The notes: generated by a model from the letters alone, not told the origin. DNA of 64,000 nucleotides from Oscillospiraceae bacterium (GCA_015068325.1 SVKQ01000008.1:95866-159865), one strand, 5' to 3'. Counted from the first letter of the stretch, positions 19,230 to 29,038 are shown. Program-made: numbers and translations.

Positions 19230-21038
19230 TCAGTCGCTGTCCAGCTTGAGCACGGCCATGAAGGCCTCGGTGGGCACCTGCACGGTTCCCAGATTCCGCA
19301 TCTTCTTCTTTCCCTCTTTTTGCTTCTCCAGCAGCTTCTTTTTGCGGGTGATGTCGCCGCCGTAGCACTTGGCCAGCACGTCCTTGCGCATGGCCTTTAC
19401 CGTCTCCCGGGCGATGATCCGTCCGCCGATGGCCGCCTGGATGGGTACCTCGAATAACTGGCGGGGGATGTTTTCCTTCAGCTTTTCGCACAGGCGGCGG
19501 GCCCGGGGATAGGCCTTGTCCTTGTGGGCGATGAAGCTCAACGCGTCCACGCCGTCACCGTTCAGGAGCAGGTCCACCTTCACCAGCTCACTGGGGCGGT
19601 AGCCGGAGAGCTCGTAGTCCAGGGATGCGTAACCCTTGGTGTTGGCCTTCAGCGTGTCGAAAAAGTCGTAGATGATCTCGTTGAGGGGCATCTGATAGTG
19701 CAGCTCCACCAGATGGGTGTCCAGATACTGCATGTCCTTGAACTCGCCCCGCCGATCCTGGCACATAGGCATGATGTTTCCCACGTAGTCCTGGGGCGTG
19801 ATGATGGACACCTTCACATAGGGCTCCTCGGCGTGCTCGATGGTGCCGGGATCCGGATAGTTGTGGGGATTGTCCACCCGCACCATGGTGCCGTCGGACT
19901 TGTAGACATGGTAGATGACGCTGGGCAGCGTGGTCACCAGATCCAGATTGAACTCCCGCTCCAGCCGCTCCTGGATGATCTCCATGTGGAGCATGCCCAA
20001 AAAGCCGCAGCGGAAGCCGAACCCCAGCGCCACGGAGGATTCCGGCTCAAAGGTCAGTGAGGCGTCGTTGAGCTGCAGCTTCTCCAATGCGTCCCGCAGA
20101 TCCGGGTACTTGCTGCCGTCCTCGGTGTAGATGCCGCAGTAAACCATGGACTGGGCCGGCCGGTAGCCGGGCAGCGGCTCCGCGGCGGGGTTTTCCGCGC
20201 CGGTGATGGTGTCGCCTACTTGGGTGTCCTTCACGTTTTTGATGCTGGCGGTGAAGTAGCCCACTTCACCGGCATGCAGAGACTCCGTGGGTTCATTGCC
20301 CAAAGGCTTGAGATAGCCGCACTCCAGCACGTTGTACTGGGCGCCGCTGGCCATCAGCCGTACTGTCATGCCCCGGCGGATCGTACCCTCCATGATGCGG
20401 AACAGCACCACCACGCCCACATAGGGGTCATATTGGCTGTCGAACACCAGCGCCCGCAGGGGCGCGTCGGGATCGCCGGAGGGAGCCGGGACATTCTGAA
20501 CGATGTCTTCCAGCACAGCGTCGATGTTCTGCCCCAGCTTGGCGGAGATCTCCGGTGCGTCCAGCGCAGGCAGGCCGATGATGTCCTCCACCTCCTGCTT
20601 GGCCTTCAGGGGGTCGGCAGCCGGCAGGTCGATCTTGTTGAACACCGGCAGGATCTCCAGATCGTGCTCCATGGCCAGATATGTGTTGGCCAGCGTCTGG
20701 GCCTCCACACCCTGGGTGGCGTCCACCACCAGCACGGCTCCCTCGCAGGCGGCCAGGGAGCGGCTGACCTCGTAGTTGAAGTCCACATGGCCCGGCGTGT
20801 CGATCAGGTTCAGGGCATAGGTCTCCCCGTCCTGTGCGGTGTAGAGCAGGTGCACAGCCCGGGATTTGATGGTGATGCCCCGCTCCCGCTCCAGGTCCAT
20901 GTTGTCCAGCAGCTGGTTTTCCATGTCCCGCTCCGCCACGGCGTTGCACTTTTCCAGCAGACGGTCGGCCAGCGTGGATTTGCCGTGGTCGATGTGGGCG
21001 ATGATGGAGAAATTGCGGATCTTGGATTGGTCGAACAT
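19230..21038 (-). CDS. lepA: Elongation factor 4 (LepA), ribosome-associated GTPase
   Basis: The 602-residue protein is a full-length LepA: it starts [22 protein letters not shown] (G1), has [11 protein letters not shown] (G2), [10 protein letters not shown] (G3), FNKIDLP (G4), then domain II, the G'-less EF-G-like core, [16 protein letters not shown] and the specific C-terminal domain ([16 protein letters not shown]). LepA acts on ribosomes, promoting back-translocation or subunit biogenesis under stress. It lies 24 nt downstream of an HTH gene with the same direction, so the two are probably cotranscribed, an arrangement different from the usual lepA-hemN. Confidence 0.98.
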   Translation of the reverse strand: MFDQSKIRNFSIIAHIDHGKSTLADRLLEKCNAVAERDMENQLLDNMDLERERGITIKSRAVHLLYTAQDGETYALNLIDTPGHVDFNYEVSRSLAACEGAVLVVDATQGVEAQTLANTYLAMEHDLEILPVFNKIDLPAADPLKAKQEVEDIIGLPALDAPEISAKLGQNIDAVLEDIVQNVPAPSGDPDAPLRALVFDSQYDPYVGVVVLFRIMEGTIRRGMTVRLMASGAQYNVLECGYLKPLGNEPTESLHAGEVGYFTASIKNVKDTQVGDTITGAENPAAEPLPGYRPAQSMVYCGIYTEDGSKYPDLRDALEKLQLNDASLTFEPESSVALGFGFRCGFLGMLHMEIIQERLEREFNLDLVTTLPSVIYHVYKSDGTMVRVDNPHNYPDPGTIEHAEEPYVKVSIITPQDYVGNIMPMCQDRRGEFKDMQYLDTHLVELHYQMPLNEIIYDFFDTLKANTKGYASLDYELSGYRPSELVKVDLLLNGDGVDALSFIAHKDKAYPRARRLCEKLKENIPRQLFEVPIQAAIGGRIIARETVKAMRKDVLAKCYGGDITRKKKLLEKQKEGKKKMRNLGTVQVPTEAFMAVLKLDSD

Positions 21039-21062
21039 ACAGTACCCCTCAAAACGTCTTTT

Positions 21063-21740
21063 TTATGACCGCGCGTCCAGATGGCCTCTGGCCCGCTCGT
21101 CGGTGTTGTGGCACACCTGTGCCGCACTTTGCCCCAGGCCGGGATAGTCGGCGGTGAGAGTCTCCCCGGACAAAGGCGGGAAGGCATCCCCCGGACAGTT
21201 GTCCAGCGCCTGTAGATAGCGGACCCGACTGAGCGCCATGTCCGCGTCGGCGGCACCTGCGTCAAAGGCGGCGCCGGACAGGGCGAAAAAGGATTCGTTG
21301 GCACCGGAGCGGCGATAGAGCTGCCGCAGCAGCTGGTACAGCGCCGCGCTGAGATAGTCGCCGGCAGCCGAGATGGCGTCCCGGGAGCCCAGCTTGCCCA
21401 GCAGATCGAACAGCAGGTTGGCGGTGTTCACCACCAGCTTTTTCTGCAGCGTGGCCAGGATGCTGCCCCGCAGCGACCCTTTCTCCTCGCTGGAGTCGTA
21501 CAGATCGTCCGCGCCGATGATGGCGCCGTCCCGGCTGAGGGTGCGGCCCAGCAGATAGTCCGCCGACACATGGTAGAAGTCGCAGACCTTCACCACAAAG
21601 GCCAGGCCCGGCTCCCGGATGCCGTTTTCATAGTGGCTCAGCAGTGCTTGGCTGATACCCAGCGCCGCGGCGGTCTTTCGCTGGGAAAGCCCCTTCTCCT
21701 GCCGCAGAAGACACAGTATGCGGGAAAAATCAGTTGCCAT
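21063..21740 (-). CDS. XRE-family HTH protein
   Basis: The 225-residue protein has an N-terminal Cro/CI helix-turn-helix at residues 5-65 (LCLLRQEKGLSQRKTAAAL, ISQALLSHYENG, YHVSADYLLGR). The remaining 160 residues are helical and contain no motif I recognise (NTANLLFDLLGKL, DYLSAALYQLLRQLYRRSG). It is transcribed before lepA. This architecture is common in Oscillospiraceae but its target is unknown. Confidence 0.82.
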   Translation of the reverse strand: MATDFSRILCLLRQEKGLSQRKTAAALGISQALLSHYENGIREPGLAFVVKVCDFYHVSADYLLGRTLSRDGAIIGADDLYDSSEEKGSLRGSILATLQKKLVVNTANLLFDLLGKLGSRDAISAAGDYLSAALYQLLRQLYRRSGANESFFALSGAAFDAGAADADMALSRVRYLQALDNCPGDAFPPLSGETLTADYPGLGQSAAQVCHNTDERARGHLDARS

Positions 21741-21772
21741 CGGTGCACCCCTTCCGTTAAATACAGGATGTA

Positions 21773-21801
21773 ATTATATCGTATTTTCCGCCAAAAGTAA
21801 A
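21773..21801 (-). promoter_or_regulatory. Promoter of the HTH-lepA unit
   Basis: On the minus strand TTTACT (21796-21801) and TATAAT (21773-21778) are spaced by 17 bp. Confidence 0.6.
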
Positions 21802-21830
21802 TGAGAATCGCTGTCGGCGGCAAATTTTGC

Positions 21831-21859
21831 TTGACGGGACAGAGAAAAACAGGTATGAT
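21831..21859 (+). promoter_or_regulatory. Promoter of the M23 peptidase gene
   Basis: TTGACG (21831-21836) and TATGAT (21854-21859) are spaced by 17 bp on the plus strand. Confidence 0.75.
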
Positions 21860-21891
21860 ACGGCTTGTAACAATTTTGTAACCTTTGGTGG

Positions 21892-23640
21892 ATGCAAATG
21901 GATCAGGAAACGAACGAAGTCTCCCGCCCGCGGCGGCAGATCCCCTGGCGGGACTGGCTGAAAAAGTGTATACAGGTGCTGACCCTCGTGGCCTCCTATG
22001 CGGGCCGCGGTATGGCCGGTGGATTCCGGGCGTTGGGTCGCCTGCTGGCCTGCGCGGGTGGGGCAGCTTACAACAAGCTGCTGCGGCCCCTGACGACGCT
22101 GCCGGAGCGGACCCGCACACTGGTCCGGGACAAGCGCGGCAACCGCTTTCCGGAGTCGGAGTACGGTGTGGTGCGCCTGCTGTTGTTCGTTTGGGGCAGC
22201 CTGCCGCGGCTGGGCTCGCTGTTGCGGGAAAGACTTCTGCGGCGGCGCAAGCGCTCCGCGCACGGCAGTGGCCGCGTACGCAACTGGATGGAGCGTTTGC
22301 GCGTACATCCGGCGATCTTTTTGGGCGGGGCCATGGCGGTGGCCATGGTGGCGGTGGCCATCTCGCTGTATACCGTCGGTACTGCAGTGGCCTATGATGG
22401 GGCAGATCTGGGCGTGGCTGCAGGGCGGCGGACGGTGGACCAAGTGGTGTCCGCCGTGGAGGAGACCACCCGCCGGACGATGGACGACGAAAGCTATGAG
22501 ATCGACCGTTCGCTGCTGAGTAGCCGGCACACCCTGGTGGCCCGCCGGGAGGTGGAATCCAGGGAGGCGCTGCAGGAGAAGCTCGTCGACCGATTGGGCG
22601 TGATCGACTATGGTTACGTGCTGTATGTGGACGAGGAGCCCATCGCCGCCACCGCTTTCTCCGGCGCGCTGGAGGAGCTGCTGGAGCAGATGAAGATCGG
22701 CTATGTCACCGAGAACACAGTTACCTGCGATTTCGCCGAGGAGGTGGAGATCCGGGAACAGTATGTGGATCGCAGCTATATGATGAATCTGGGCTACATC
22801 GCGGAGCGGGTCAATGAGATCCGCGCCGAGGAAATCACCCACACCGTCACCCAGGACGACACCCTTGAGAGCATTGCCGAGGCCTATAACCTGTCGGTGT
22901 CCCAGCTGCTGCACATGAACACCGGCTACGACGCAAGTAGCCTCCGGGAGGGCGATGTGCTCACCGTGGCCCAGGCCGTGCCCTATCTGACGGTGGTGGA
23001 TGTGGAGCGCCAGACCTATGTGCAGGACGTGCCCTATGAAATCGCCTATCAGGAGGATCCGGAGATGTACCAGGGCGACTACGAGGTGCTCTCCGCCGGC
23101 GAATACGGCAAGGCAGACGTGACGGCCAACGTCACCTACGTCAATGGCGAGGAGACGGGCCGGCAGGTGGTGGCCAGTGTTACGCTGCGGCAGCCGGTGA
23201 CGGAGCTTCAGCTGCAGGGCACCCTGGAGCGGCCCAATTGGCTGCCCACAGGCGTGTTCCGCTGGCCCTGCAGCGGTGTCATCACCTCCTACTTCGGCTA
23301 TCGCCGCCCCAGCGTGGCCGGCGCCTCCACCTATCACACGGCGCTGGACATCGCCAGCGGCTATGGCACTCCTATCTACGCCTCTGACGGCGGTACGGTC
23401 ATCACAGCCGGTTGGTCCGGCGGCACCGGCTACACAGTGAAGATCGATCACGGCAACGGGTATGTCACGCTGTACGGCCACAACAGTTCCCTGCTGGTCA
23501 ATGTGGGAGACCATGTGTATCAGGGTCAGCAGATCGCGCGGATGGGTTCCACCGGTATCTCCAGTGGCGTCCACTGCCACTTCAGTATCATCGAAAACGG
23601 CACCTATGTGGATCCGCTGAACTATCTGGAAAGTCGATAA
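21892..23640 (+). CDS. Membrane-anchored LysM-G5-M23 peptidoglycan endopeptidase
   Basis: The product is 582 residues. A long basic cytoplasmic region (1-138) is followed by one membrane segment at about 141-163, an extracellular stretch, a LysM module at about 315-360 (THTVTQDDTLESIAEAYNL), a G5-like region near 370-442 and a C-terminal M23 metallopeptidase with His482 and Asp486 (YHTALDIAS), LYGHNS and H561-C-H563. M23 enzymes cut peptidoglycan cross-bridges; LysM and G5 bind wall glycans. Two ATGs, six nt apart, are possible; the second, at 21898, has the better spacing from a weak GGTGG. The 140-residue cytoplasmic N terminus is unusual for this class. Confidence 0.92.
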   Translation: MQMDQETNEVSRPRRQIPWRDWLKKCIQVLTLVASYAGRGMAGGFRALGRLLACAGGAAYNKLLRPLTTLPERTRTLVRDKRGNRFPESEYGVVRLLLFVWGSLPRLGSLLRERLLRRRKRSAHGSGRVRNWMERLRVHPAIFLGGAMAVAMVAVAISLYTVGTAVAYDGADLGVAAGRRTVDQVVSAVEETTRRTMDDESYEIDRSLLSSRHTLVARREVESREALQEKLVDRLGVIDYGYVLYVDEEPIAATAFSGALEELLEQMKIGYVTENTVTCDFAEEVEIREQYVDRSYMMNLGYIAERVNEIRAEEITHTVTQDDTLESIAEAYNLSVSQLLHMNTGYDASSLREGDVLTVAQAVPYLTVVDVERQTYVQDVPYEIAYQEDPEMYQGDYEVLSAGEYGKADVTANVTYVNGEETGRQVVASVTLRQPVTELQLQGTLERPNWLPTGVFRWPCSGVITSYFGYRRPSVAGASTYHTALDIASGYGTPIYASDGGTVITAGWSGGTGYTVKIDHGNGYVTLYGHNSSLLVNVGDHVYQGQQIARMGSTGISSGVHCHFSIIENGTYVDPLNYLESR

Positions 23641-23650
23641 AAGAAGCAAA

Positions 23651-23681
23651 CAAGCCCCGCTTCCACCGGAAGCGGGGCTTG
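23651..23681. terminator. Terminator between the M23 and HAD genes
   Basis: A CAAGCCCCGCTTCC / GGAAGCGGGGCTTG stem lies between convergent genes; the minus-strand side is followed by TTTGCTTCTTTT. Confidence 0.75.
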
Positions 23682-23699
23682 TGGTCTGTCACGGCTTGG

Positions 23700-24575
23700 T
23701 CAGTCGAACAAGCTGGCCTGATCCGGCAGGTCGAACTGTCCGATCTGCCGGTACTGACGGGCGTTCTCCTCAGTCAGCACGTCGGCGATGGCCATCTTGC
23801 GGATGATGTTCTTTACGGTGGTGTCCAGACCGGAGCCCTCCCGGTAGTCGGCCGGGAAGATGAAGTCCACCCGCTGGCGGCTCAGCAGCTCCTCCACTGC
23901 CTGGCGGTTGCTGTCCTGGTACACGGCGATGGCCTGACCGCCGTAAGCCCGGGTCATCTTCATGCAGGGCACGTCGCTGAGTCCGTCGCCCACGTAAATC
24001 ATATTGGTGAAGGGGACACGCTTGCTGTCGTCTGGCATGGAGCTGTTGAGAGTGCGGTCGTCGCTGACGTCCAGCACGCCCTTGTTGATGCGGTAGATGA
24101 ACTGGGTCTTGTTGGTGAAGTTGACGTCCAGCTTGGGCCAGGAGGCCAGCCCCTCGTCGCTGTACAGGAATTCGCAGGCGTAGATCTGCTTGAACTCGTG
24201 GCAGATGCCGCTGCCCTCGATGATCTCCCGCAGTCCGGAGGAGAGCACATAGTGCTCGATCTCCACGCCCTGGGCCGCGCCAAAGGCGTTGATGCGGCCG
24301 AACCACTCCCGCACGCCGGGGAACAGCTCGATGCTGTGTCCGCAGCGGATCAGAAAAGCCCGGTCCAGCCGGATATCCCGCTTGCGGCACTCGTCGATCA
24401 TGGTATACATGTAGGCCAGCAGGCCGTCCATGTGGTTTTGCTGCCCAAAGGAGTTGGCGATGTCCCAAAACTCGGACGGCGTCATCCCCAGAGCAGGGAT
24501 GAAGGCATAATCCTCCATGTCGGTGGTGCACAGCGTCTTGTCAAAGTCGTACAGCAGGGCGATGATGGGCTTCAT
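23700..24575 (-). CDS. HAD-superfamily phosphatase
   Basis: The 291-residue protein has motif I LLYDFDKTL (Asp10 nucleophile, Asp12), the LSSG motif II (HYVLSSGLREII), and MIYVGDGLSDVPCM motif IV with the Asp pair. The cap region is helical. Proteins of this size act as phosphoserine-phosphatase-like enzymes of subclass I; the substrate is unknown. It lies downstream of divIVA on the same strand, after a hairpin, so partial readthrough is possible. AGGAGA precedes the ATG. Confidence 0.85.
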   Translation of the reverse strand: MKPIIALLYDFDKTLCTTDMEDYAFIPALGMTPSEFWDIANSFGQQNHMDGLLAYMYTMIDECRKRDIRLDRAFLIRCGHSIELFPGVREWFGRINAFGAAQGVEIEHYVLSSGLREIIEGSGICHEFKQIYACEFLYSDEGLASWPKLDVNFTNKTQFIYRINKGVLDVSDDRTLNSSMPDDSKRVPFTNMIYVGDGLSDVPCMKMTRAYGGQAIAVYQDSNRQAVEELLSRQRVDFIFPADYREGSGLDTTVKNIIRKMAIADVLTEENARQYRQIGQFDLPDQASLFD

Positions 24576-24597
24576 GGCGATCTCCTCGTCTCAAGGA

Positions 24598-24622
24598 AAA
24601 AGCGGCTCGGGAGAGCCGCTTT
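24598..24622 (-). terminator. Hairpin behind divIVA
   Basis: An AAAGCGGCTC / GAGCCGCTTT stem is followed on the minus strand by TTTTTCCTT, between divIVA and the HAD gene. Confidence 0.65.
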
Positions 24623-24626
24623 CTTC

Positions 24627-25355
24627 TCAGTTCTGTCCGCCGTTGTAGTTGCGGCCGAATTTCAGCTGGTCCAGGCTCAGCTTGAAGTCGCTGGGGAACA
24701 CGGTGGTGTCGGCGGCGAGGACGGCGGGATCGGGCTTAGCCTCCTTGGATTCCTCCTCGGCCTCCTGGGCGGGCTCCTCGGCGGGGGGTTCCTCCTCTGC
24801 CTCTGCGGCCGCCTCCGGCTCATCAACAGGCGTTTCGGCCTCTTGGGCGGGCTCCTCCAAAGAAGGGAACTCCGGCGCCGCAGCGGTCTCGTCCTCCACC
24901 TGCATCTCCGGCAGACTCTTCAGGAACTCGGCGTGCTGCAGGCACAGCTCCCGGGACCGAGCGATAAAGGCGCTCAGATCCTGCCGTCCGGCAGCCAGCC
25001 GCTTCTCCGCCTGGCGGGTCAGCCCGTCCAGCTCGGCGATCTTGGCGTCGGCCTCCTCCTGGGCCTGGGTGAGCATGCGCTCCTTCTCGTCCTCGGCGTC
25101 CTTCACCATCTTGGCGGCCATGCGCTGGGCGCTGAGCAGCGTGGAGCGCATGGCGTCCTCGGTGGCGCGATACTCCTCGATCTTCTCGGCCAGCACCTTC
25201 AGCTTGTTCTTCAGCGTGGCGTTCTCCTTATAGAGCGAGGTATAATCCTCGGTCAGCGTGTCCAGGAACTCGTCAACGGCGGCCATGTTATAGCCGCTGC
25301 TGCCAAAGGAGGACTTGGGAAACGCTTTTCCGGAAACTTCCTGCGGTGTCAACAT
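24627..25355 (-). CDS. divIVA: DivIVA-domain cell division/polarity protein
   Basis: The 242-residue protein begins MLTPQEVSGKAFPKSSFGSS, followed by YNMAAVDEFLDTL, which is the DivIVA/GpsB lipid-binding N terminus, then a long coiled coil (about 30-160). The last 80 residues are a Glu/Ala/Pro-rich acidic linker ending FPSDFKLSLDQLKFG. DivIVA binds curved membrane at poles and septa and recruits division or wall synthesis factors. It follows yggS-sepF, the usual division cluster order in Firmicutes. Confidence 0.92.
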   Translation of the reverse strand: MLTPQEVSGKAFPKSSFGSSGYNMAAVDEFLDTLTEDYTSLYKENATLKNKLKVLAEKIEEYRATEDAMRSTLLSAQRMAAKMVKDAEDEKERMLTQAQEEADAKIAELDGLTRQAEKRLAAGRQDLSAFIARSRELCLQHAEFLKSLPEMQVEDETAAAPEFPSLEEPAQEAETPVDEPEAAAEAEEEPPAEEPAQEAEEESKEAKPDPAVLAADTTVFPSDFKLSLDQLKFGRNYNGGQN

Positions 25356-25384
25356 TGTCTATCCCTCCAAATTGTCTATGTGTG

Positions 25385-25831
25385 TTACAGATACAGTCCG
25401 TTGTTCTCCAACTCGTCGATCAGGTCACCCATGATATCCACCGAGTAGGGGGTGATGATGTAAGTGTTGGCGGCGACCTTCTTGATCTTTCCCTCACCGG
25501 CGTAGGCCACGCCGGACAGGAAATCCACCAGGCGGCGGGCGATCTCCTTGTTGGTAGACTCCAGATTCAGTACCACGGTGCGCTTTTCGCGCAGATGGTC
25601 GGCGATCTCCGAGGCGTTCTCAAACCGCTCCGGCTTCACCAGCACCACCTTCAGCTGCGCGGTGGCGTGGATGTTGACCACCTTGTTGTGGCGATCCTCG
25701 CTCTTGCGGTCCTCTTTGCGGTCGTCAAACAGAGACTTGTCCGGCTTGGGCTTTTCAAAGGGCTCGTCCTCGTAGTCGTCCTCATCGTCGTAGGGGTGAA
25801 TGATCTTTTTGAATTCGTCCATAAAGCTCAT
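25385..25831 (-). CDS. sepF: Cell division protein SepF
   Basis: The 148-residue protein starts MSFMDEFKKIIHPYDDEDD (amphipathic membrane-binding helix), has a charged linker and the conserved SepF core with VKPERFENASEIADHLREK, TVVLNLESTNKEIARRLVDF, LSGVAYAGEGKIKKVA and IITPYSVDIMGDLIDE. SepF binds FtsZ and tethers the Z ring to the membrane. The frame extends upstream into yggS, but the ATG at 25831 follows CAGGAGG by 9 nt. Its start lies within 20 nt of the yggS stop. Confidence 0.96.
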   Translation of the reverse strand: MSFMDEFKKIIHPYDDEDDYEDEPFEKPKPDKSLFDDRKEDRKSEDRHNKVVNIHATAQLKVVLVKPERFENASEIADHLREKRTVVLNLESTNKEIARRLVDFLSGVAYAGEGKIKKVAANTYIITPYSVDIMGDLIDELENNGLYL

Positions 25832-25850
25832 GGCAGAGGCCTCCTGCAAT

Positions 25851-26546
25851 TTATTTTGTATAATCTCTGGCGCCGAAGATGCCGGTGCCCAACCGGACCA
25901 TGTTGCTGCCGGCCCGGATGGCATCGTCAAAATCGCCGCTCATGCCCATGGAGATATACTCCCACTTATTATCATACATTTTTCCGCTTATGTCAACAAA
26001 AAGGGCATATACTTTCTCAAAATATGGCAGATTCTGGTGGGGCCGCCGGGCCACGGGCGGAATGGTCATCAGTCCGCGGCAGCGGATGTGGGGCAGTTGG
26101 GCCGCCAGCTCGGCGGCGCGGAGCAGCTCCTCCGGGGAAAAGCCGCTCTTGGCCTCCTCGCCGCCGATGTTCACCTCCAACAGGATGTCCTGCACCAGCT
26201 CCAGCTGTCCGGCCGTCTTTTCGATCTCCCGCAGCAGCGGCTCGCTGCCCACGGACTGGATCAGAGTCGCCTTCCCCACCACTTGCCTGACCTTGTTGCG
26301 CTGCAGATGGCCGATGAAGTGGAGCGGCACCCCGTCGTAGGCGTGCTCGGCCAGCTTCCGCGTCATCTCCTGTACCCGGTTCTCGCCCAGGGCGTCGATG
26401 CCGGCGTCGATGGCCTGACGGCAGGCAGCGGCGTCGTTCATCTTGCTGGCGCCCACCAGCATGATCTGGTCGCCGGAGCGCCCGCTTTGGCGGGCGGCCT
26501 CATCGATCCGGGCGCGGAAGAAGGAGATGTTATCGGCAATGGACAT
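25851..26546 (-). CDS. yggS: YggS/PLP homeostasis protein
   Basis: The 231-residue single-domain PLP protein has LVGASKM with the cofactor Lys35, FIGHLQRNK, VGSEPLLREI, EVNIGGEEAKSGF, RGLMTIPP and SMGMSGDFDDAIRAGSNMVRLGTGIFG, all hallmarks of the YggS/PROSC family. It controls the supply of free PLP and amino acid balance. In Gram-positives it is commonly placed before sepF in the division cluster, as here. Confidence 0.96.
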   Translation of the reverse strand: MSIADNISFFRARIDEAARQSGRSGDQIMLVGASKMNDAAACRQAIDAGIDALGENRVQEMTRKLAEHAYDGVPLHFIGHLQRNKVRQVVGKATLIQSVGSEPLLREIEKTAGQLELVQDILLEVNIGGEEAKSGFSPEELLRAAELAAQLPHIRCRGLMTIPPVARRPHQNLPYFEKVYALFVDISGKMYDNKWEYISMGMSGDFDDAIRAGSNMVRLGTGIFGARDYTK

Positions 26547-26584
26547 ATGAAAGGGCCCCTTTCCCAGATGAAATCTGTCGTTCT

Positions 26585-27793
26585 TCAGCGCACGACCACG
26601 CCGTTGTCCAGCTTATTGGCGGTGATGATGATCTCATCGCCGGCGCGCAGGATCGCCGTACCGGCGGCAGACTGCTCTGGCCGCACCAGCGCGTAGCCGT
26701 CGCCCCGGTAGACTACCGTGACCGGCTTGAAGCGCGCGCTGATGCCCACCACGCAGTAGACACCGGTGCTGCCGTTCTCATCCAGCCGCAGCGCCGTGGC
26801 GGGCACCCGCAGGCCGCTGTAGTCGCTGAGCACCAGCTCTGCGGCCTGGTGGCGCAGCTGGGTGGTCTGGGACAGATAGTCGGTGCAGGAGAGCACCAGC
26901 GCTATCTGCCCGTTCTCCTCGGGACTGATGGCTTGGATGCGGGCGGTGACGTCCTGGGACAGGCCCTTGGCCAGGCGCAGCATGACGGTCTGGCCGGCGC
27001 GCAGATCCTCCGCCAGCGATGCGCTTATGGCGGCAGCGTAGTACCAGGTGTCGCCGTAGATCAGCTTGCCCACGTTGCCGTCATTCTCTGCGGCGGAGAG
27101 GTCCCGCAGGTCGGCGGGCATCAGGGAAACCAGGAAGTCCGGTGTCAGCACAGACTCATACCCGTCGCACACGGCGGAGTAGGTGCCAGAGGCGGGGGCG
27201 GTGATGCTCTGGGCACCGGAAAGGGAGGCGTTCAGCCGGTCCAGCCTCTGCTGTACGCTCTCGATCTCGGCCTGTACCTCCTCCACGGAGGTGTAGGAGT
27301 GGCTGCTCTTGAGTACGGCGGCCTTCAGGGCGGAGATATCGGAGCCGGCGGCGGCATAATCCCCGTCGGAGAGCGTCTGCCGCAGGGACAGGATGCTGCC
27401 GGTGATGGAGTTGTCCAACTTCAGCGAGGCGTCCGCGTCCAGGTAAGAGGTCAGGGCGAACTCCAGCTGCTGCAGCTGCAGCTCCAGCGTCTCCATCTCG
27501 GTCACGGTCTCCAGCGCCTGCTCACTCTGATAGGCCATGGCCATGGTCTGGCCCACGCCCACCCGCTGTCCCTCGCCCAGGGCATGGGTCAGCGTCATGG
27601 CATCGGAGTGGAAGGTCTCCTCATCCCGCACGATCCAGCCGGTCAGGGGAATGCTGTCCTCGGCCACGGCCTCATAGGTGAGGGTGGTGGAAAACGGGCT
27701 GGCAAAATACTGGTAGATCTGCACGCCGAAGTACAGCACCACAGCCGCCAGCACAACGGCGGACAGGATCTTAAATGCGGGAGAAGATTTCAT
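26585..27793 (-). CDS. HlyD-like periplasmic adaptor/membrane fusion protein
   Basis: The 402-residue protein has one N-terminal membrane segment (about 8-28), a beta barrel and lipoyl-like part (GWIVRDEETF, EGQRVGVGQTMAMAY), a coiled-coil hairpin at about 95-200, and LNASLSGAQSITAPASGTYS, matching membrane fusion proteins of efflux or secretion systems. No ABC or RND partner lies next to it. Its position between hfq and yggS-sepF suggests a wall or division role instead of drug efflux, but this is inference. Confidence 0.8.
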   Translation of the reverse strand: MKSSPAFKILSAVVLAAVVLYFGVQIYQYFASPFSTTLTYEAVAEDSIPLTGWIVRDEETFHSDAMTLTHALGEGQRVGVGQTMAMAYQSEQALETVTEMETLELQLQQLEFALTSYLDADASLKLDNSITGSILSLRQTLSDGDYAAAGSDISALKAAVLKSSHSYTSVEEVQAEIESVQQRLDRLNASLSGAQSITAPASGTYSAVCDGYESVLTPDFLVSLMPADLRDLSAAENDGNVGKLIYGDTWYYAAAISASLAEDLRAGQTVMLRLAKGLSQDVTARIQAISPEENGQIALVLSCTDYLSQTTQLRHQAAELVLSDYSGLRVPATALRLDENGSTGVYCVVGISARFKPVTVVYRGDGYALVRPEQSAAGTAILRAGDEIIITANKLDNGVVVR

Positions 27794-27804
27794 AGAACAC
27801 CTCG

Positions 27805-28038
27805 TCAGTTCTCCTCTGCCTCCGCAAGAGAAACGGGACGCAGAGGGGCAATGGTGGAGATCGCGTGCTTGTAGAGCACCTGCTGTCTGCCATCGGAATC
27901 CAGCACCACGACAAAGCAGTCAAAGCCGGTCACGGTGCCCCGCAGCTGAAAACCGTTCACCAGAAACACGGTGACGGGGATGCTCTGGCGGCGGATACGG
28001 GACAGGAAGATCTCCTGCAGGTTGTTGGTCTTTTGCAT
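27805..28038 (-). CDS. hfq: RNA chaperone Hfq
   Basis: The 77-residue protein has the Sm1 motif ([38 protein letters not shown]) and the Sm2 motif ([10 protein letters not shown]) of Hfq, which forms a hexamer and helps small RNAs pair with mRNAs. The miaA-hfq order is conserved. A TTTTGC/CAAAAG segment and AAGGAGCAG precede the ATG. Confidence 0.97.
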   Translation of the reverse strand: MQKTNNLQEIFLSRIRRQSIPVTVFLVNGFQLRGTVTGFDCFVVVLDSDGRQQVLYKHAISTIAPLRPVSLAEAEEN

Positions 28039-28096
28039 ATCGTCTGCTCCTTTGTTCCTTTGTGCAGGCGATCTGCATATCTCTCGCCCGCCGAGG

Positions 28097-29038
28097 TTAG
28101 GATAACCCCTCGGCGAGGAGGATTTCTGTCGCTTTTTGTATGGCCGCGGGGAAATCGGGGTCTTTTCCCCAATAGAGCCAGTGGATGTCGCTGTTGCGCC
28201 GCAGCCAGGTCAGCTGCCGCTTGGCGTACTGCCGGGAGCGGAGCTTGACCTCCTCCACGGCCTCCGCCTCGGTGCACACGCCCTGTGCCACGGGCAGGAA
28301 CTGTTTGTAGCCGATAGCCTGCAGCGCGGTGGCATCTGGCGGCAGTCCGGCGGACAGCAGCGCGCGGACCTCGTTTAAAAGGCCCCGGGCCACCATGTTA
28401 TCCACCCGGGCGTCGATGCACGCGCGCAGATCGGCCCGGTCGGCAAAGTCCAGGCCGATGTACACGGCATCGTACCGGGGCGGCAGCTCCTGCGTGCGGC
28501 GGTCGTGCCGGGTGAGGGTCTCCCCCGTCTCCTGCCACACCTCCAGTGCCCGGACGATGCGCTTTTCGTCCCTTGGGTGCAGCCGTGCGGCGGTTTCCGG
28601 ATCGATCTGCCGCAGCTCGTCCAATAGCACTTCGGCGCCTTCTTCCTGCAGCCGCTGCTGCAGCGCCCGGCGGATCCGGCCGCCCTGGCTGCCGGCGGCG
28701 AAGGCCGTGCCCCGGACCAGAGCATCCAGCCACAATCCGGTGCCACCCACCAGGACGGGCACCTTGCCCCGGCGCAGGATGTCCTGCACACAGCGATCCG
28801 CCTCGGTGACGTACCGGGCCACGGACCAGCTCTCGGCGGGGTCTGCCACGGCGATCATGTGGTGGGGGATGCCTCCCATCTCCTCCGCCGTGGGGGCCGC
28901 GGTGCCGATGGCCATGCCGCGGTAGATCTGCATGGAGTCCACCGACACCACCTCGCCGCCGAAACGGCGGGCTATGGCCACGCCCATTTTCGTTTTTCCA
29001 GTGGCCGTGGGGCCAACGATGCAGACGACTCGGGGCAT
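28097..29038 (-). CDS. miaA: tRNA dimethylallyltransferase
   Basis: The 313-residue enzyme has the P-loop GPTATGKT (8-15), [23 protein letters not shown] and the [14 protein letters not shown] motif, and adds the isopentenyl group to A37 of tRNAs reading UNN codons. MiaB, encoded in this window, carries out the next step on the same base. The gene starts one base before the end of the preceding small gene and is followed by hfq. Confidence 0.97.
   Translation of the reverse strand: MPRVVCIVGPTATGKTKMGVAIARRFGGEVVSVDSMQIYRGMAIGTAAPTAEEMGGIPHHMIAVADPAESWSVARYVTEADRCVQDILRRGKVPVLVGGTGLWLDALVRGTAFAAGSQGGRIRRALQQRLQEEGAEVLLDELRQIDPETAARLHPRDEKRIVRALEVWQETGETLTRHDRRTQELPPRYDAVYIGLDFADRADLRACIDARVDNMVARGLLNEVRALLSAGLPPDATALQAIGYKQFLPVAQGVCTEAEAVEEVKLRSRQYAKRQLTWLRRNSDIHWLYWGKDPDFPAAIQKATEILLAEGLS

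Noticed and set aside
25832..25930. Longer sepF reading frame starting within yggS
   Set aside because: The extra N terminus is the shadow of yggS; the ATG at 25831 has a proper ribosome binding site and the canonical SepF start.
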